Shown here in pieces: positions 18,619 through 27,135 of a DNA stretch of 64,000 bases. Origin of the DNA: Anaerolineae bacterium (GTDB taxonomy: Bacteria > Chloroflexota > Anaerolineae > Aggregatilineales > Phototrophicaceae); NCBI GenBank assembly GCA_020849765.1, contig JADLAY010000026.1, forward strand, positions 1 to 64,000, read 5' to 3'. The notes beneath the pieces were generated by a model. The model was not told where the DNA came from. It saw only the letters and a program-made list of their open reading frames with translations, and made no database searches. Each line of letters starts with the position of its first letter. Position 1 is the stretch's first letter. The position numbers were made by a program, and so were the translations under genes.

Positions 18619-19770
18619 GTGCGATCCACGCCCGGAACTCCAAACAAAATCCGCTACCCGGCGCTGCTCGCGGCGGCATTTTTGCTTGTCGCGCTCATCT
18701 TCCCCACCGACGTCAGCAGAGGCCAGCCGGAGACGCGACCGTTCGTGCTCGGCTTCACGCCGTTCCCCTACGCCATCAGCCAGGAAGCCGTCGATTTCAC
18801 CTACGAGCACATCGCCGAGGATGCAGACCTGATCGTGCATCATTTCGACAATGGCGTGCCCTGGGTCGAGGCGCTGGCCGGTGAACCCTACAGCCAGAAC
18901 ATCCGCGACGACTGGAGCTATCGACGCCAACGCACGCCGCCGGGGCATCAGGTGCTGGTGACCGTGACGCCGGTCAACTTCATGCGCGACGGGCTGGCGA
19001 ATTACCGCGGCGCGCAGGACGACATGCCGCTGCCCGCGCCGTTCGATAGCTACCGCTTCGACGATCCCGACGTTGCGACGGCCTTTCTGCGCTACTGCGA
19101 GGACATCATCGCCCACTTTGAGCCGGATTACTTCATGTTCGGCATCGAAGTCAACCTGCTGATGAAGCTGCGCCCCGATCTGTGGGATGCCTACATGACA
19201 CTCCATCGCCAGGTTTACGAGACTCTCAAGGCCGCGCATCCCGACCTACCGGTGTTCGTCTCGGTCACGGGCATCGATCTGCTGGAGGGCTACACGGATG
19301 TCGACCATGCCGATCAGATGCGCGCGCTGGCGGATATCCTCGCCTACACCGACATCCTTGGCCTGTCACTCTACCCGTACATGACCGCCTACATGACCAA
19401 CTCGCTGCCGCTGGATATGTTTGACCGGCTGGCGGCGCTGACAGACAAGCCAATCGCCGTCACCGAGACGGGTTATCCGGCGCAGTCGTTCGGGATCGAC
19501 GCGGGCGGCGGCCTTCGGCTGGAGTTCAACTCCGACGAGTCGAAACAGGCGGATTACATCGCGCTGCTGCTGGATGCCGCGCAGGCGTATCGCTTCGTCT
19601 TCGTCGTCAACTTCGTCCTGCGCGATTATGATGCGCTGTGGCAGCAGATCGGCGGACGCGAGGATTTGACGATAGCCTGGCGCGATACCGGCCTCTACGA
19701 CGAGGACGGCCACGCCCGCCCAGCCCTCGATCTGTGGCGCGCGGCCCTGACGCTGCCCGTAAACTCCTAG
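18619..19770 (+). CDS. secreted TIM-barrel glycoside hydrolase-like protein
   Basis: The 383-residue protein starts with GTG, three bases after the stop of the TIR-SUMF1 gene. It has an N-terminal signal sequence (hydrophobic LLAAAFLLVALIF). The rest resembles a clan GH-A (beta/alpha)8 barrel of the arabinogalactanase/GH53-like type. A probable acid/base Glu lies in YFMFGIEVNLL and a nucleophile Glu in PIAVTETGYPA near the ends of strands 4 and 7. It would act outside the cell on a polysaccharide or glycoconjugate, but the substrate cannot be named. Tight spacing implies co-transcription with the two TIR genes, an odd pairing of cytosolic and exported products. Confidence 0.75.
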   Translation: MRSTPGTPNKIRYPALLAAAFLLVALIFPTDVSRGQPETRPFVLGFTPFPYAISQEAVDFTYEHIAEDADLIVHHFDNGVPWVEALAGEPYSQNIRDDWSYRRQRTPPGHQVLVTVTPVNFMRDGLANYRGAQDDMPLPAPFDSYRFDDPDVATAFLRYCEDIIAHFEPDYFMFGIEVNLLMKLRPDLWDAYMTLHRQVYETLKAAHPDLPVFVSVTGIDLLEGYTDVDHADQMRALADILAYTDILGLSLYPYMTAYMTNSLPLDMFDRLAALTDKPIAVTETGYPAQSFGIDAGGGLRLEFNSDESKQADYIALLLDAAQAYRFVFVVNFVLRDYDALWQQIGGREDLTIAWRDTGLYDEDGHARPALDLWRAALTLPVNS

Positions 19771-20311
19771 CTTCTTCTCCACCTAAAGCAGGATATGCTG
19801 TCCGCATTCCGCAGGTTCACCCCCTACTTGTTCTGTGCTTGAATAAACTCACATCAAGAGGCGAATGAAAACCACAGTAACACGCCTGCTTGCACAAAAA
19901 TTGCGTTCACCATATACTGGCGGAACGCATGGATGTCGCTGGCATGGTTCTTCTTGGGGAGTCAGTGCATGCGTCATTTGCGAGTATCTCGTAAGTTTGC
20001 TGTAGAAATCATCGCGCCTCGATCTTGCAGCACACTGCACCGACGAATGATATCCATCGCCGGTCGCTTTTCTCACACGCGAGATCCAGTCAATCTCAAC
20101 ACACTCGCCTTCTTCGAGAGGTCTCATAGACAAACCACCTCAACGTCGACCTCGTGCAAGTTTCGCTTACATCTGTCGACAATGGAGGAGGAGACTATGG
20201 GCAGGATTTGACCAATACCTTTTAAGCCAGAACGCAAGAGTAGTCCGATCGTTAGAAGCGACGACGGGATGCCCACCAGACATTACATTTCGCTATTCTC
20301 AGGAGACGAAA
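19771..20311. other. 541-bp non-coding gap before the cupredoxin gene
   Basis: I see no gene I can support. A 92-codon plus-strand frame (19933-20211) has ragged composition and no family resemblance. Its last codons contain a very strong ribosome-binding-like GGAGGAGGAGAC (20184-20195) before ATG GGC AGG ATT TGA (20197-20211), which is either a tiny leader peptide or a gene remnant. AGGAGACG just before 20312 is the ribosome binding site of the cupredoxin gene. Confidence 0.5.
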
Positions 20312-21334
20312 ATGCAAATTTCGAACCAGGCTTGGCGGCGTCTATACAAGGTATCCATTGTGGGTGCCATTGTGCTCGGCGCTGCGCTGGGCGTCTTCCA
20401 ATCACGCCAGGCGGCACTGGCGCAGGATGCGGCCCCTCAGACTTTCATCGTTCAAGCAGGTGCAGGCGGCCCTGGCAACACCGATCTGCTGATGTTCGCG
20501 CCGAACAACCTCCAGGTGCACCGTGGGGATACTGTGACCTGGGCACTTGCCGGTTTCCATAACGTTCATTTTGCCAGTGCACCTAGCGAACTCGTCGTGA
20601 TGGAAGACGTAAACGGGGCGCAGGTGCCCTCCTTCAATCCGGCAATCGCCTTCCCAACGATTGAGAGCGGCGCGTCCTACAGCGGCGGTGACGTAAACAG
20701 CGGCATACCCAACGAAGTGCCGTTGTTCTCGCTCGTCATCGATCTTGAACCAGGCACATATTCCTACTTATGCGATATCCATCCCGGAATGGCGGGCACG
20801 CTTACGGTCGTCGATTCCGCCACAGCCATTCCCAGCCCGACAGAGGTCACTCTTCAGGCGGGCGGCGAAATTGGCGCAACCGTCGGCGCGGCAATGGAGG
20901 CGTTCAGTGAGCTGACTGCATCCATGCCTATGTCGACCGATGGTGACACTCTCAATGTGCAGATGGGTACGCCTGGTGCGGCCAACGTAAATGCCTTCTT
21001 CCCGAATGTCGCCGTGATCAAGGCCGGTCAAAGTGTCTCCTGGGCACACCCGGAGGGCACCTTCGAGGTACACACCGTCGCCTGGCCCAGCCTGATGGGG
21101 CAAGACATTGTGCCCGTGGAACGTCAGGGCCTGCCCCCAGCGTTAACGGTTGGTCCTGCTTTGGCTCCATCGACGCCAAGCGGGTCGAGCGTCGGCGCGG
21201 ATGGCACGTTCAACAGCGGCGGGATCTTTGCCGGCCAAACGTATACCTTAACCTTCACCGAGCCGGGCGTCTATCCCTACGTTTGCAGCCTCCATCTGGG
21301 CATGCAAGGCGTAGTCGTCGTCGAGCCACAGTAA
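20312..21334 (+). CDS. exported double-cupredoxin (plastocyanin-like) protein
   Basis: The 340-residue protein has an N-terminal signal/anchor helix (about 12-35, ending ALAQD) and two plastocyanin-type domains. Domain 1 (45-170) has ligands in FHNVHF and YLCDIHPGM. Domain 2 (200-340) has them in FEVHTVAW and YVCSLHLGM. Both sites keep His, Cys, His and Met, so two type 1 copper centres are expected. It would act as an electron carrier or copper-handling protein outside the membrane. The SCO-like and cytochrome c genes follow at once, which points to copper-dependent respiration. A hairpin terminator follows, so it may be partly uncoupled from the SCO gene. A good Shine-Dalgarno (AGGAGACG) supports this start. 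Confidence 0.9.
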   Translation: MQISNQAWRRLYKVSIVGAIVLGAALGVFQSRQAALAQDAAPQTFIVQAGAGGPGNTDLLMFAPNNLQVHRGDTVTWALAGFHNVHFASAPSELVVMEDVNGAQVPSFNPAIAFPTIESGASYSGGDVNSGIPNEVPLFSLVIDLEPGTYSYLCDIHPGMAGTLTVVDSATAIPSPTEVTLQAGGEIGATVGAAMEAFSELTASMPMSTDGDTLNVQMGTPGAANVNAFFPNVAVIKAGQSVSWAHPEGTFEVHTVAWPSLMGQDIVPVERQGLPPALTVGPALAPSTPSGSSVGADGTFNSGGIFAGQTYTLTFTEPGVYPYVCSLHLGMQGVVVVEPQ

Positions 21335-21345
21335 GGCATCTGTGC

Positions 21346-21378
21346 GGGGAAGTGGCGTTTGCCACTTCCCCACCAGGT
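21346..21378 (+). terminator. hairpin terminator after the cupredoxin gene
   Basis: An 11-bp perfect stem GGGGAAGTGGC/GCCACTTCCCC (21346-21356 with 21361-21371) with a GTTT loop lies 12 bp after the cupredoxin stop. A short T-rich run (TTCTTTT) follows a few bases later. It may be a partial terminator between cupredoxin and SCO genes. Confidence 0.65.
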
Positions 21379-21415
21379 TCTTTTGAACTGAATTCATCAT
21401 GCACGAGGTGCCCTG

Positions 21416-22144
21416 ATGGCAAAACAACTTCGCGGTGGTATCGTCCGAACACGATGGCAGCCGATACTCATGTTGGCGCTCATCCTGCTCGTCTTCGCAG
21501 CCAGCTATGGCGCAAGCAGACTGCTCTCGGGCAGCATTGATCAGCCTCGCATTGCTCCTGAGCAGGAGACATCGAGCGTTGGCGCTGGCGCCGCACAGGT
21601 GAGCCCGCCATTTCGCGTTAGCGACTTCACGTTGACCTCCAAGACTGGCGAGCCGATGAGCCTGAGTGAATTGCGCGGTAAGCCAACCCTGCTTGTGTTC
21701 GGATACACCAACTGCCCCGACGTCTGCCCGATGACACTAGCCGAATTCACGCAGGTTAAGACACTGCTCGGCGATAATGCCAACGACGTGAATTTCCTGT
21801 TTGTCACTGTCGACGGTCAGCGCGACACACCCCAGGTCATGACGAACTATCTCGACGGCTTCGACGAGTCGTTCTACGGGATGATCGGTGATGACGAGAC
21901 CCTCACGCGAATCAGTAATGAATATGGCCTTGTTTATGCTGATGATGCAGTGTTTGATGACCATGATCATGCCGACGGCGTAGCCGACAACCATGATCAT
22001 GCTCAGGACGAATATTCTGTCGGGCATTCGTCGCCGTCGTTCCTTATCGATCAGAATGGGTTTCTTCGTACGGTCTTCTTCTTCGGGGCCAAAGCCGAGA
22101 CCATGGCCGACAACGTTCGTGAACTGCTTGGAGAAAGCGCATAA
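21416..22144 (+). CDS. SCO1/SenC-family copper chaperone, membrane-anchored thioredoxin fold
   Basis: The 242-residue protein has one N-terminal hydrophobic helix (about 16-38) and a thioredoxin-like domain. The SCO signature GYTNCPDVCPMT (Cys-x3-Cys) is complete, and a downstream His in VGHSSPSFLID is the expected third copper ligand. SCO proteins deliver copper to the CuA site of cytochrome c oxidase or act as redox partners. Unusual for the family is a His/Asp-rich insert (VFDDHDHADGVADNHDHAQD) just before that His, which may bind extra metal. The gene overlaps the following cytochrome c gene by one base (TAATG). Confidence 0.93.
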   Translation: MAKQLRGGIVRTRWQPILMLALILLVFAASYGASRLLSGSIDQPRIAPEQETSSVGAGAAQVSPPFRVSDFTLTSKTGEPMSLSELRGKPTLLVFGYTNCPDVCPMTLAEFTQVKTLLGDNANDVNFLFVTVDGQRDTPQVMTNYLDGFDESFYGMIGDDETLTRISNEYGLVYADDAVFDDHDHADGVADNHDHAQDEYSVGHSSPSFLIDQNGFLRTVFFFGAKAETMADNVRELLGESA

Positions 22145-22647
22145 TGAAAGGCATATCGCTCGCCATCGCCCTGTTGATTGCCGGTTTGCTGGCGGCCTGC
22201 GGCAGCATCGCGCAACCCGCACCGATGACAGCACAGCCAACCGCGACCGTCAGCGCCATGCCGACGGGCGAAGCACAACCAGCAGCAGATGGTGCGCAGG
22301 GCAATCCGGCGCTTGGCCGCCAGCTCTTCACCACTTTTCAGCCGCGTGTGGGCACGACTTGCACTGCCTGCCATCGTGTGGACAGCGATGAACGGCTGGT
22401 TGGCCCCGGTTTGCTCCATGTCGGCGAACGTGCGGCGACGCGATCGGCCGGTATGAATGCCGCGACATACCTGCACACATCCATCGTGTCGCCATCCGCG
22501 TTTGTGGTGGACGGCTACCCGGACATCATGCCTAAGAACTGGAGTGACGCATTCACCGAAGCGCAGTTGAACGATCTGGTTGCCTTTTTACTCAGCCTCT
22601 CCACGGCTGATGAGGTCGCCAGCGCGGAAACTTCCGATGACCATTAG
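22144..22647 (+). CDS. cytochrome c lipoprotein
   Basis: The 167-residue protein has a lipoprotein signal (LLAAC, Cys near residue 19), a Pro/Ala/Thr-rich linker and one class I cytochrome c domain. The heme motif is CTACH, and a probable axial Met lies in YPDIMPKNW. It starts on the last base of the SCO stop codon and is therefore translationally coupled. It would be tethered to the outer membrane face and shuttle electrons, plausibly between the cupredoxin and a terminal oxidase encoded elsewhere. Confidence 0.9.
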   Translation: MKGISLAIALLIAGLLAACGSIAQPAPMTAQPTATVSAMPTGEAQPAADGAQGNPALGRQLFTTFQPRVGTTCTACHRVDSDERLVGPGLLHVGERAATRSAGMNAATYLHTSIVSPSAFVVDGYPDIMPKNWSDAFTEAQLNDLVAFLLSLSTADEVASAETSDDH

Positions 22648-22742
22648 CATCGCCTGCGCATGACAATTGGCGCGCCCCTTCGACTCCATCCCGTGCTATT
22701 ATTGCAATCCGGAGTTTCTACAGATAACGGAGCGATGAGATT

Positions 22743-23693
22743 ATGGCACGCAACAAAGTCAGTATTATTGGCGCAGGCAACGTCGGCGCGACGTGTGCGC
22801 ATTGGATCGCCACGCGCGAACTGGCGGACGTAGTATTGATCGACGTGCTCGAAGGCCCGGCGAAGGGTAAAGCACTCGACCTTTTCGAAGCGACACCCGT
22901 TTTTAAGCTCGACCTGAATATTACAGGCGGCGGCACGGATAGCTACGACCTGACCGCAGACTCAGACGTGGTCATCATCACTGCCGGTGTACCGCGCAAA
23001 AAAGATCCCGTTACTGGACAGTTCCCCAGCCGCGATGAACTTGTGAAGACCAACCAGAAGATCGTCGGCGAGGTCGCGCGCGAAGTGGCGAAGCGTTCAC
23101 CCAACGCGGTGCTCATTATCGTCAGCAACCCGCTCGACGCGATGTGCCACGTGGCGCTCAACGAGAGCGGCTTCCCCAGCGAACGCGTCATCGGCCAGGC
23201 CGGCGCGCTGGATACGGCCCGCTACAAGGCGTTCCTGGCGATGGAACTCGGCGTCAGCGTGCGCGACATCCACGGCATGGTCCTCGGCGGCCATGGCGAC
23301 CAGATGGTGCCGCTGCCCCGTCACACGTCGGTCGCCGGCATCCCGATCCGCGAACTGGTGGCGGAAGACAAGCTCCAGGAGATCATCGAGCGCACGCGTA
23401 AGGGCGGCGGCGAAATCGTCGGCCTGATCGGCGTCAGCGCCTGGTATGCGCCCGCCGCCGGCACCGTCGAAATGGTCGAGGCGATCCTGCGCGACCAGAA
23501 GCGCGTCATCCCCAGCGCGGTCATGCTCAATGGCGAGTACGGCTACGACGGCCTGTACATCGGCGTCCCGGCAGTCCTGGGCGCGGCCGGCGTCGAGAAG
23601 GTCATCGAGATGGAGCTCGACGAGACTGAGAAGGAAATGCTCAAGATCAGCGCGGACGCCGTTCAGTCGGTCGTCGGCGTGCTCGGCTACTAA
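22743..23693 (+). CDS. mdh: malate dehydrogenase, LDH-like type
   Basis: The 316-residue protein has the NAD-binding GAGNVG near residue 10, VPRKKDPVTG with the substrate-specifying Arg of malate (not lactate) enzymes, SNPLDAM, and the catalytic His in GGHGDQMVP. Length and motifs fit the tetrameric, LDH-like malate dehydrogenases of Chloroflexota and Bacillota. It interconverts malate and oxaloacetate with NAD in the TCA cycle. The gene stands alone, with a clear terminator behind it. Confidence 0.96.
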   Translation: MARNKVSIIGAGNVGATCAHWIATRELADVVLIDVLEGPAKGKALDLFEATPVFKLDLNITGGGTDSYDLTADSDVVIITAGVPRKKDPVTGQFPSRDELVKTNQKIVGEVAREVAKRSPNAVLIIVSNPLDAMCHVALNESGFPSERVIGQAGALDTARYKAFLAMELGVSVRDIHGMVLGGHGDQMVPLPRHTSVAGIPIRELVAEDKLQEIIERTRKGGGEIVGLIGVSAWYAPAAGTVEMVEAILRDQKRVIPSAVMLNGEYGYDGLYIGVPAVLGAAGVEKVIEMELDETEKEMLKISADAVQSVVGVLGY

Positions 23694-23746
23694 GCGCTCT
23701 CAGACAATCCCCTGCGGATGAGCGAGACTGTCCGCAGTGATAATCA

Positions 23747-23771
23747 CAGCCGCCTCTTAGGGCGGCTGTTT
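23747..23771 (+). terminator. rho-independent terminator after mdh
   Basis: A perfect 8-bp stem CAGCCGCC/GGCGGCTG (23747-23754 with 23761-23768) with a TCTTAG loop is followed by TTT. A second inverted repeat CTGCGGA/TCCGCAG lies just before it (23712-23718 with 23731-23737). Confidence 0.7.
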
Positions 23772-23857
23772 GCTGCCTGCCCGCCCTAACCCTTGCAATC
23801 CGGCGGCTCTGCACCCAGAATCAGAATGAAATGTGCCGTGCGCAGTAGGGAAACGGG

Positions 23858-24799
23858 ATGCAAGCAGCGGAATATCCGGCAGCCATTATGAGCGATCCAA
23901 TGCCGACCGAGGGCTTGATTGCGATCATCCCCGCGCACGACGAGGCGCGCTATATCGGCAGCGTCGTGCTGATGACACGCAAGCACGTCGAGACGGTGAT
24001 CGTCATCGACGATGGCTCGACGGATGCGACGGCCGAAGTCGCCGAAGCGGCGGGCGCGCTCGTGCTGCGCCATCCGCAGAACGCGGGCAAGGGCGTGGCG
24101 CTGAACACCGGCTTCGTCAAGGCACGTGAGCTGAACCCGCGTGTCGTCATCACGCTCGACGCCGACTGGCAGCACTTGCCGGAAGAGATCGATCGCGTCA
24201 TCGCTCCCGTGCTGCGCGGCGATGCCGACATCGTGGTCGGCTCGCGCTACCTGGACGTGACCAGCGAAGTGCCGAAGGCGCGCGTGCTCGGCCATTGGGG
24301 TTTCACGTCGGTGACGAATGCCATCTCCGGCGTCAGCCTGACCGATTCGCAGAGCGGCTACCGCGCCTTTTCCCCGGCGGCGCTCAAGGTGCTCGTCTTC
24401 AGCTCGACCAGCTTCTCGGTCGAGAGTGAGATGCAGTTCCTGGCCCGCAATCACAACCTGCGCGTGCTCGAAGTGCCGATCACGATCCGCTACCTGGACA
24501 AGCCGAAGCGCAATCTGTTCTCGCATGGCTGGCTCGTGCTCAACGGGCTGATCCGGCTGGTGGCGCAGCATCGCCCGCTGCTCTTTTTCGGTGTGCCGGG
24601 CGTGATCCTGCTCGTGACCGGGCTGGTGCTCGGCTGGCAGGTGGTCGACGTCTATAACCGCTTCGAGAACCTGGCCGTCGGCACGGCCTTGATCGTCGTG
24701 CTGCTGCTGCTGGGCGGGGTCTTCTTCCTCTTCACAGGCATCATCCTCCATGCCCTGCGCATCCTCGTGGATGAGATCAATGCCAACCTGATGCGCTAG
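23858..24799 (+). CDS. family 2 glycosyltransferase, dolichol-phosphate-mannose-synthase-like, with two C-terminal TM helices
   Basis: The protein is 313 residues; an internal ATG at 23888 is an equally good start. It has the GT-A motifs of GT2: IIPAHDEARYIG, DDGSTD, and LDADWQH for metal and nucleotide binding, then SQSGYRAFS. Two C-terminal hydrophobic helices anchor it in the membrane, as in polyprenyl-phosphate glycosyltransferases (DPM1/ArnC type). It could supply the lipid-linked sugar used by the GT39-like enzyme encoded about 12 kb upstream; that link is inference. Confidence 0.87.
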   Translation: MQAAEYPAAIMSDPMPTEGLIAIIPAHDEARYIGSVVLMTRKHVETVIVIDDGSTDATAEVAEAAGALVLRHPQNAGKGVALNTGFVKARELNPRVVITLDADWQHLPEEIDRVIAPVLRGDADIVVGSRYLDVTSEVPKARVLGHWGFTSVTNAISGVSLTDSQSGYRAFSPAALKVLVFSSTSFSVESEMQFLARNHNLRVLEVPITIRYLDKPKRNLFSHGWLVLNGLIRLVAQHRPLLFFGVPGVILLVTGLVLGWQVVDVYNRFENLAVGTALIVVLLLLGGVFFLFTGIILHALRILVDEINANLMR

Positions 24800-24830
24800 C
24801 CATCATATTGATACAGAACGTCCAGAAAAC

Positions 24831-24858
24831 TTGACAAGCGACTAAAGGTTAGTAAACT
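24831..24858 (+). promoter_or_regulatory. sigma70-type promoter of the first sugar ABC operon
   Basis: A perfect -35 TTGACA (24831-24836) is followed after 16 bp by TAAACT (24853-24858, 4/6 match). The operator-like sequence begins five bases downstream and would cover the transcription start. Confidence 0.65.
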
Positions 24859-24862
24859 CCCC

Positions 24863-24879
24863 AAATGTCCGAACATTCG
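24863..24879 (+). promoter_or_regulatory. probable GntR operator O1
   Basis: AAATGTCCGAACATTCG contains arms AATGT/ACATT around YCGR. It lies just after the -10 box of the first ABC operon. The same sequence recurs at 32267, 41618, 42521 and 42601, each near a promoter of this catabolic island. The GntR-family gene at 41677-42441 is the likely binder. Confidence 0.7.
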
Positions 24880-24973
24880 CTTCGGTAGCGTGCGAAAACT
24901 ACGGCAAGGGCACGTATCCAGGCAGTGACGGACAACGTGACTTCAATATTGACTGGTTTGATGAGAGGTAAAT

Positions 24974-25915
24974 ATGTCCAGAAAAACCACGTTCATTCTG
25001 CTTATCGTCAGTCTCCTCCTCCTCGTATCGATTCCCTTGACCGCTTCGGCGCAAGCGGAACCCAAAGTCTTCTACTGGATTTCGCACGGCGCGCCGGCAG
25101 ACCCGGTGTGGGTGCTGTTCCTGCAGGGTGCCGAGAAGTGGGCCGAGGACACCGGCTTTGAGGTGCGCACCTCCTTCCACAGTGGTGATGTCGCCTCACA
25201 ACAGGAAGCCGTACGCGCGGCCATCGCGGCTGGCGCGACGGGCATCGTCACCAGCACGCCTGATCCGGGCGCGCTGACCGAGGTCATCTCCGAAGCGCAC
25301 GCCGCCGGTATTCCGGTCATCATCATGAACACGGAAGACAAAACCAGCGGTCGTGACGCCTATGTCGGCGGCGACAACTACGTGATCGCGCGCAACTGGG
25401 CGCTGTACTTGGTGGACAACGGCTACGTCACCGAAGGTAGCCATGTGTGGTGCCCGGTGGAAGTCCCCGGCGCGACCTACCAGGTCAACGAAGTTGAAGG
25501 CATCAACAGCGTGTTCGGCCCGTTGGGCATCGAATGTGACATCACCGATGCCACGCTCGATCAGGCGGAAATCATCACCCGCATGTCGGACTACCTGACG
25601 GCCAACCGCGACAGCATTGACGCAGTCATCGGCCTGGGCGACCTGGTGACGGGCAGCGTCAAGCGCGTGTTCGATCAGGTCGGCGTCGCCGCCGGTGACA
25701 TCCCGGTGGTCGGCTGGGGCAACTCGCTCGACACGGCTGGCGAAGTTCTCGAAGGCTACGTGCTGGCCGCGACCTGGCAAGATCCGCTCGGCACCAGCTA
25801 TCTGGCGCTGTCGCAGGCAATGATGGCTGCCAGCGGCATCCCGCCGTCGGACATCATCCTGGGCACGATGTACACGGCAGAAAACGCTGCGTACTACCAG
25901 GGCCTGATGGAGTAA
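24974..25915 (+). CDS. sugar ABC transporter substrate-binding protein (ribose type)
   Basis: The 313-residue protein has a signal peptide (LLIVSLLLLVSIPL, cleaved near ASA-QA) and a periplasmic-binding-protein type 1 fold of the Peripla_BP_4 class. Motifs include VLFLQGAEKWAEDTG in the first lobe, GIVTSTPDPGALTEV, and VVGWGNSLDTAGEV in the second. It would capture a monosaccharide or polyol for the permease and ATPase encoded just downstream. AGAGGTAAAT supplies the ribosome binding site. The ligand is unknown. The upstream O1 operator places it in the GntR-controlled set. Confidence 0.9.
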   Translation: MSRKTTFILLIVSLLLLVSIPLTASAQAEPKVFYWISHGAPADPVWVLFLQGAEKWAEDTGFEVRTSFHSGDVASQQEAVRAAIAAGATGIVTSTPDPGALTEVISEAHAAGIPVIIMNTEDKTSGRDAYVGGDNYVIARNWALYLVDNGYVTEGSHVWCPVEVPGATYQVNEVEGINSVFGPLGIECDITDATLDQAEIITRMSDYLTANRDSIDAVIGLGDLVTGSVKRVFDQVGVAAGDIPVVGWGNSLDTAGEVLEGYVLAATWQDPLGTSYLALSQAMMAASGIPPSDIILGTMYTAENAAYYQGLME

Positions 25916-26059
25916 CGTCGTGCTGGTAGCGCGGTTCCCGGCGTGAACGCGGGAATCGAGTTCAGCATTTGAACGGGCATCAGGCTGGCGGGTTCCGTCA
26001 GCCTGATGTCACACTTTCCGGGCCATGACAGCAAGAACACAAAAAGATTGAAGAACTAG

Positions 26060-27130
26060 ATGCCATCTACCTCGCTCCCAAAAGCCATTGAGGCTTCTCC
26101 AGCAACCCGATCGTCGCCTTCGGTCGTCCAACGGCTGGTGTCCCGGCCAGAGTTTGGGCCGCTGGTCCTTTTAATTGTCGAAATACTGGTCTTCAGCTTC
26201 CTGTCGTCGCGGCACAGCGTGTCGGAAGCGTTTCTGACATCATTCCCTTCGTTTCTTTCGACCAGCAATCTGAGCAACCTGCTCGACTTCACGCCTGAAT
26301 TGGGCATGATCGCGCTGGGCATGACGCTGCTCATGACCGCCGGTGAGTTCGACCTTTCGGTTGGCTCGGTATTCGGCTTCGCGCCGGTCCTGATGTGGAC
26401 GTTTGCGAACACGGGTGCGACCTCGCTCGAGGTCGGGTTCCTGCTCGCGATGGCGGTGGCGGTCATCATTGGCTTTGTCAACGGCGTCATGGTGACCAAA
26501 CTCAAGATTCCGTCGTTCCTGGTCACTCTGGGTATGCTGCTGGTCGTGCGCGGGTCAGCCCTCTACATCACGGACGGCTTCCCCCAGCGCACCTGGTCGG
26601 CATCCGGGCCGCTCAAGGATATCCTGGTCGGCGACATCTTCATCGGCGACCTGCGCTTCCGCACCTCGCTGCTGTGGTTCATCGCCTTCGTGGCCATCCT
26701 CAGCTATGTGCTGACGCAATCGCGCCTCGGCAACTGGATCCTGGCGGCGGGCGGCAACCCGGACTCGGCGCGAGCACGCGGTGTGCGCGTGGCGCGGACG
26801 AAGATCACGCTGTTCGTCCTGTCGGCGGTCATGGCGGCCTATGCGGGCGTCACCAGTTCGATCCGTGTGTCCGCGGCGAACCCGAACAGCGGCACCGGCT
26901 ATGAACTCGAAGTCATCGCCATGGTCGTGATCGGCGGCACGGCGCTGACCGGCGGACGCGGCACGATCATCGGCACGCTGCTTGGCGTGCTCATCCTGCG
27001 TATGATGCGCAATGGCATCGTGATCGTGGGCGTGCCCGGCCTGGCTTACAACATCTTCATCGGCGCGATCATCCTGGGCATGATGGCGCTGCACTCCTGG
27101 CTCGAACGCAGACACCACGCGGGGACGTGA
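26060..27130 (+). CDS. sugar ABC transporter permease (RbsC/FrcC type)
   Basis: This 356-residue integral membrane protein has 8-10 hydrophobic helices. It carries the family signature AGEFDLSVGSVFGF, then GFVNGVMVTKLKIPSFLVTLG and a C-terminal ALTGGRGTIIGTLLGV. Ribose/fructose/xylose-type permeases share these segments, and as a homodimer they form the pore. It lies 144 bp after the binding-protein gene and overlaps the reading frame of the ATPase gene, so all three are one operon. Confidence 0.92.
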   Translation: MPSTSLPKAIEASPATRSSPSVVQRLVSRPEFGPLVLLIVEILVFSFLSSRHSVSEAFLTSFPSFLSTSNLSNLLDFTPELGMIALGMTLLMTAGEFDLSVGSVFGFAPVLMWTFANTGATSLEVGFLLAMAVAVIIGFVNGVMVTKLKIPSFLVTLGMLLVVRGSALYITDGFPQRTWSASGPLKDILVGDIFIGDLRFRTSLLWFIAFVAILSYVLTQSRLGNWILAAGGNPDSARARGVRVARTKITLFVLSAVMAAYAGVTSSIRVSAANPNSGTGYELEVIAMVVIGGTALTGGRGTIIGTLLGVLILRMMRNGIVIVGVPGLAYNIFIGAIILGMMALHSWLERRHHAGT

Positions 27131-27135
27131 CGACC

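Noticed and set aside
19933..20211. 92-codon frame before the cupredoxin gene
   Set aside because: Its residues show no family or membrane pattern and it lacks a ribosome binding site. Only the strong Shine-Dalgarno at its end is notable, and that is reported separately.
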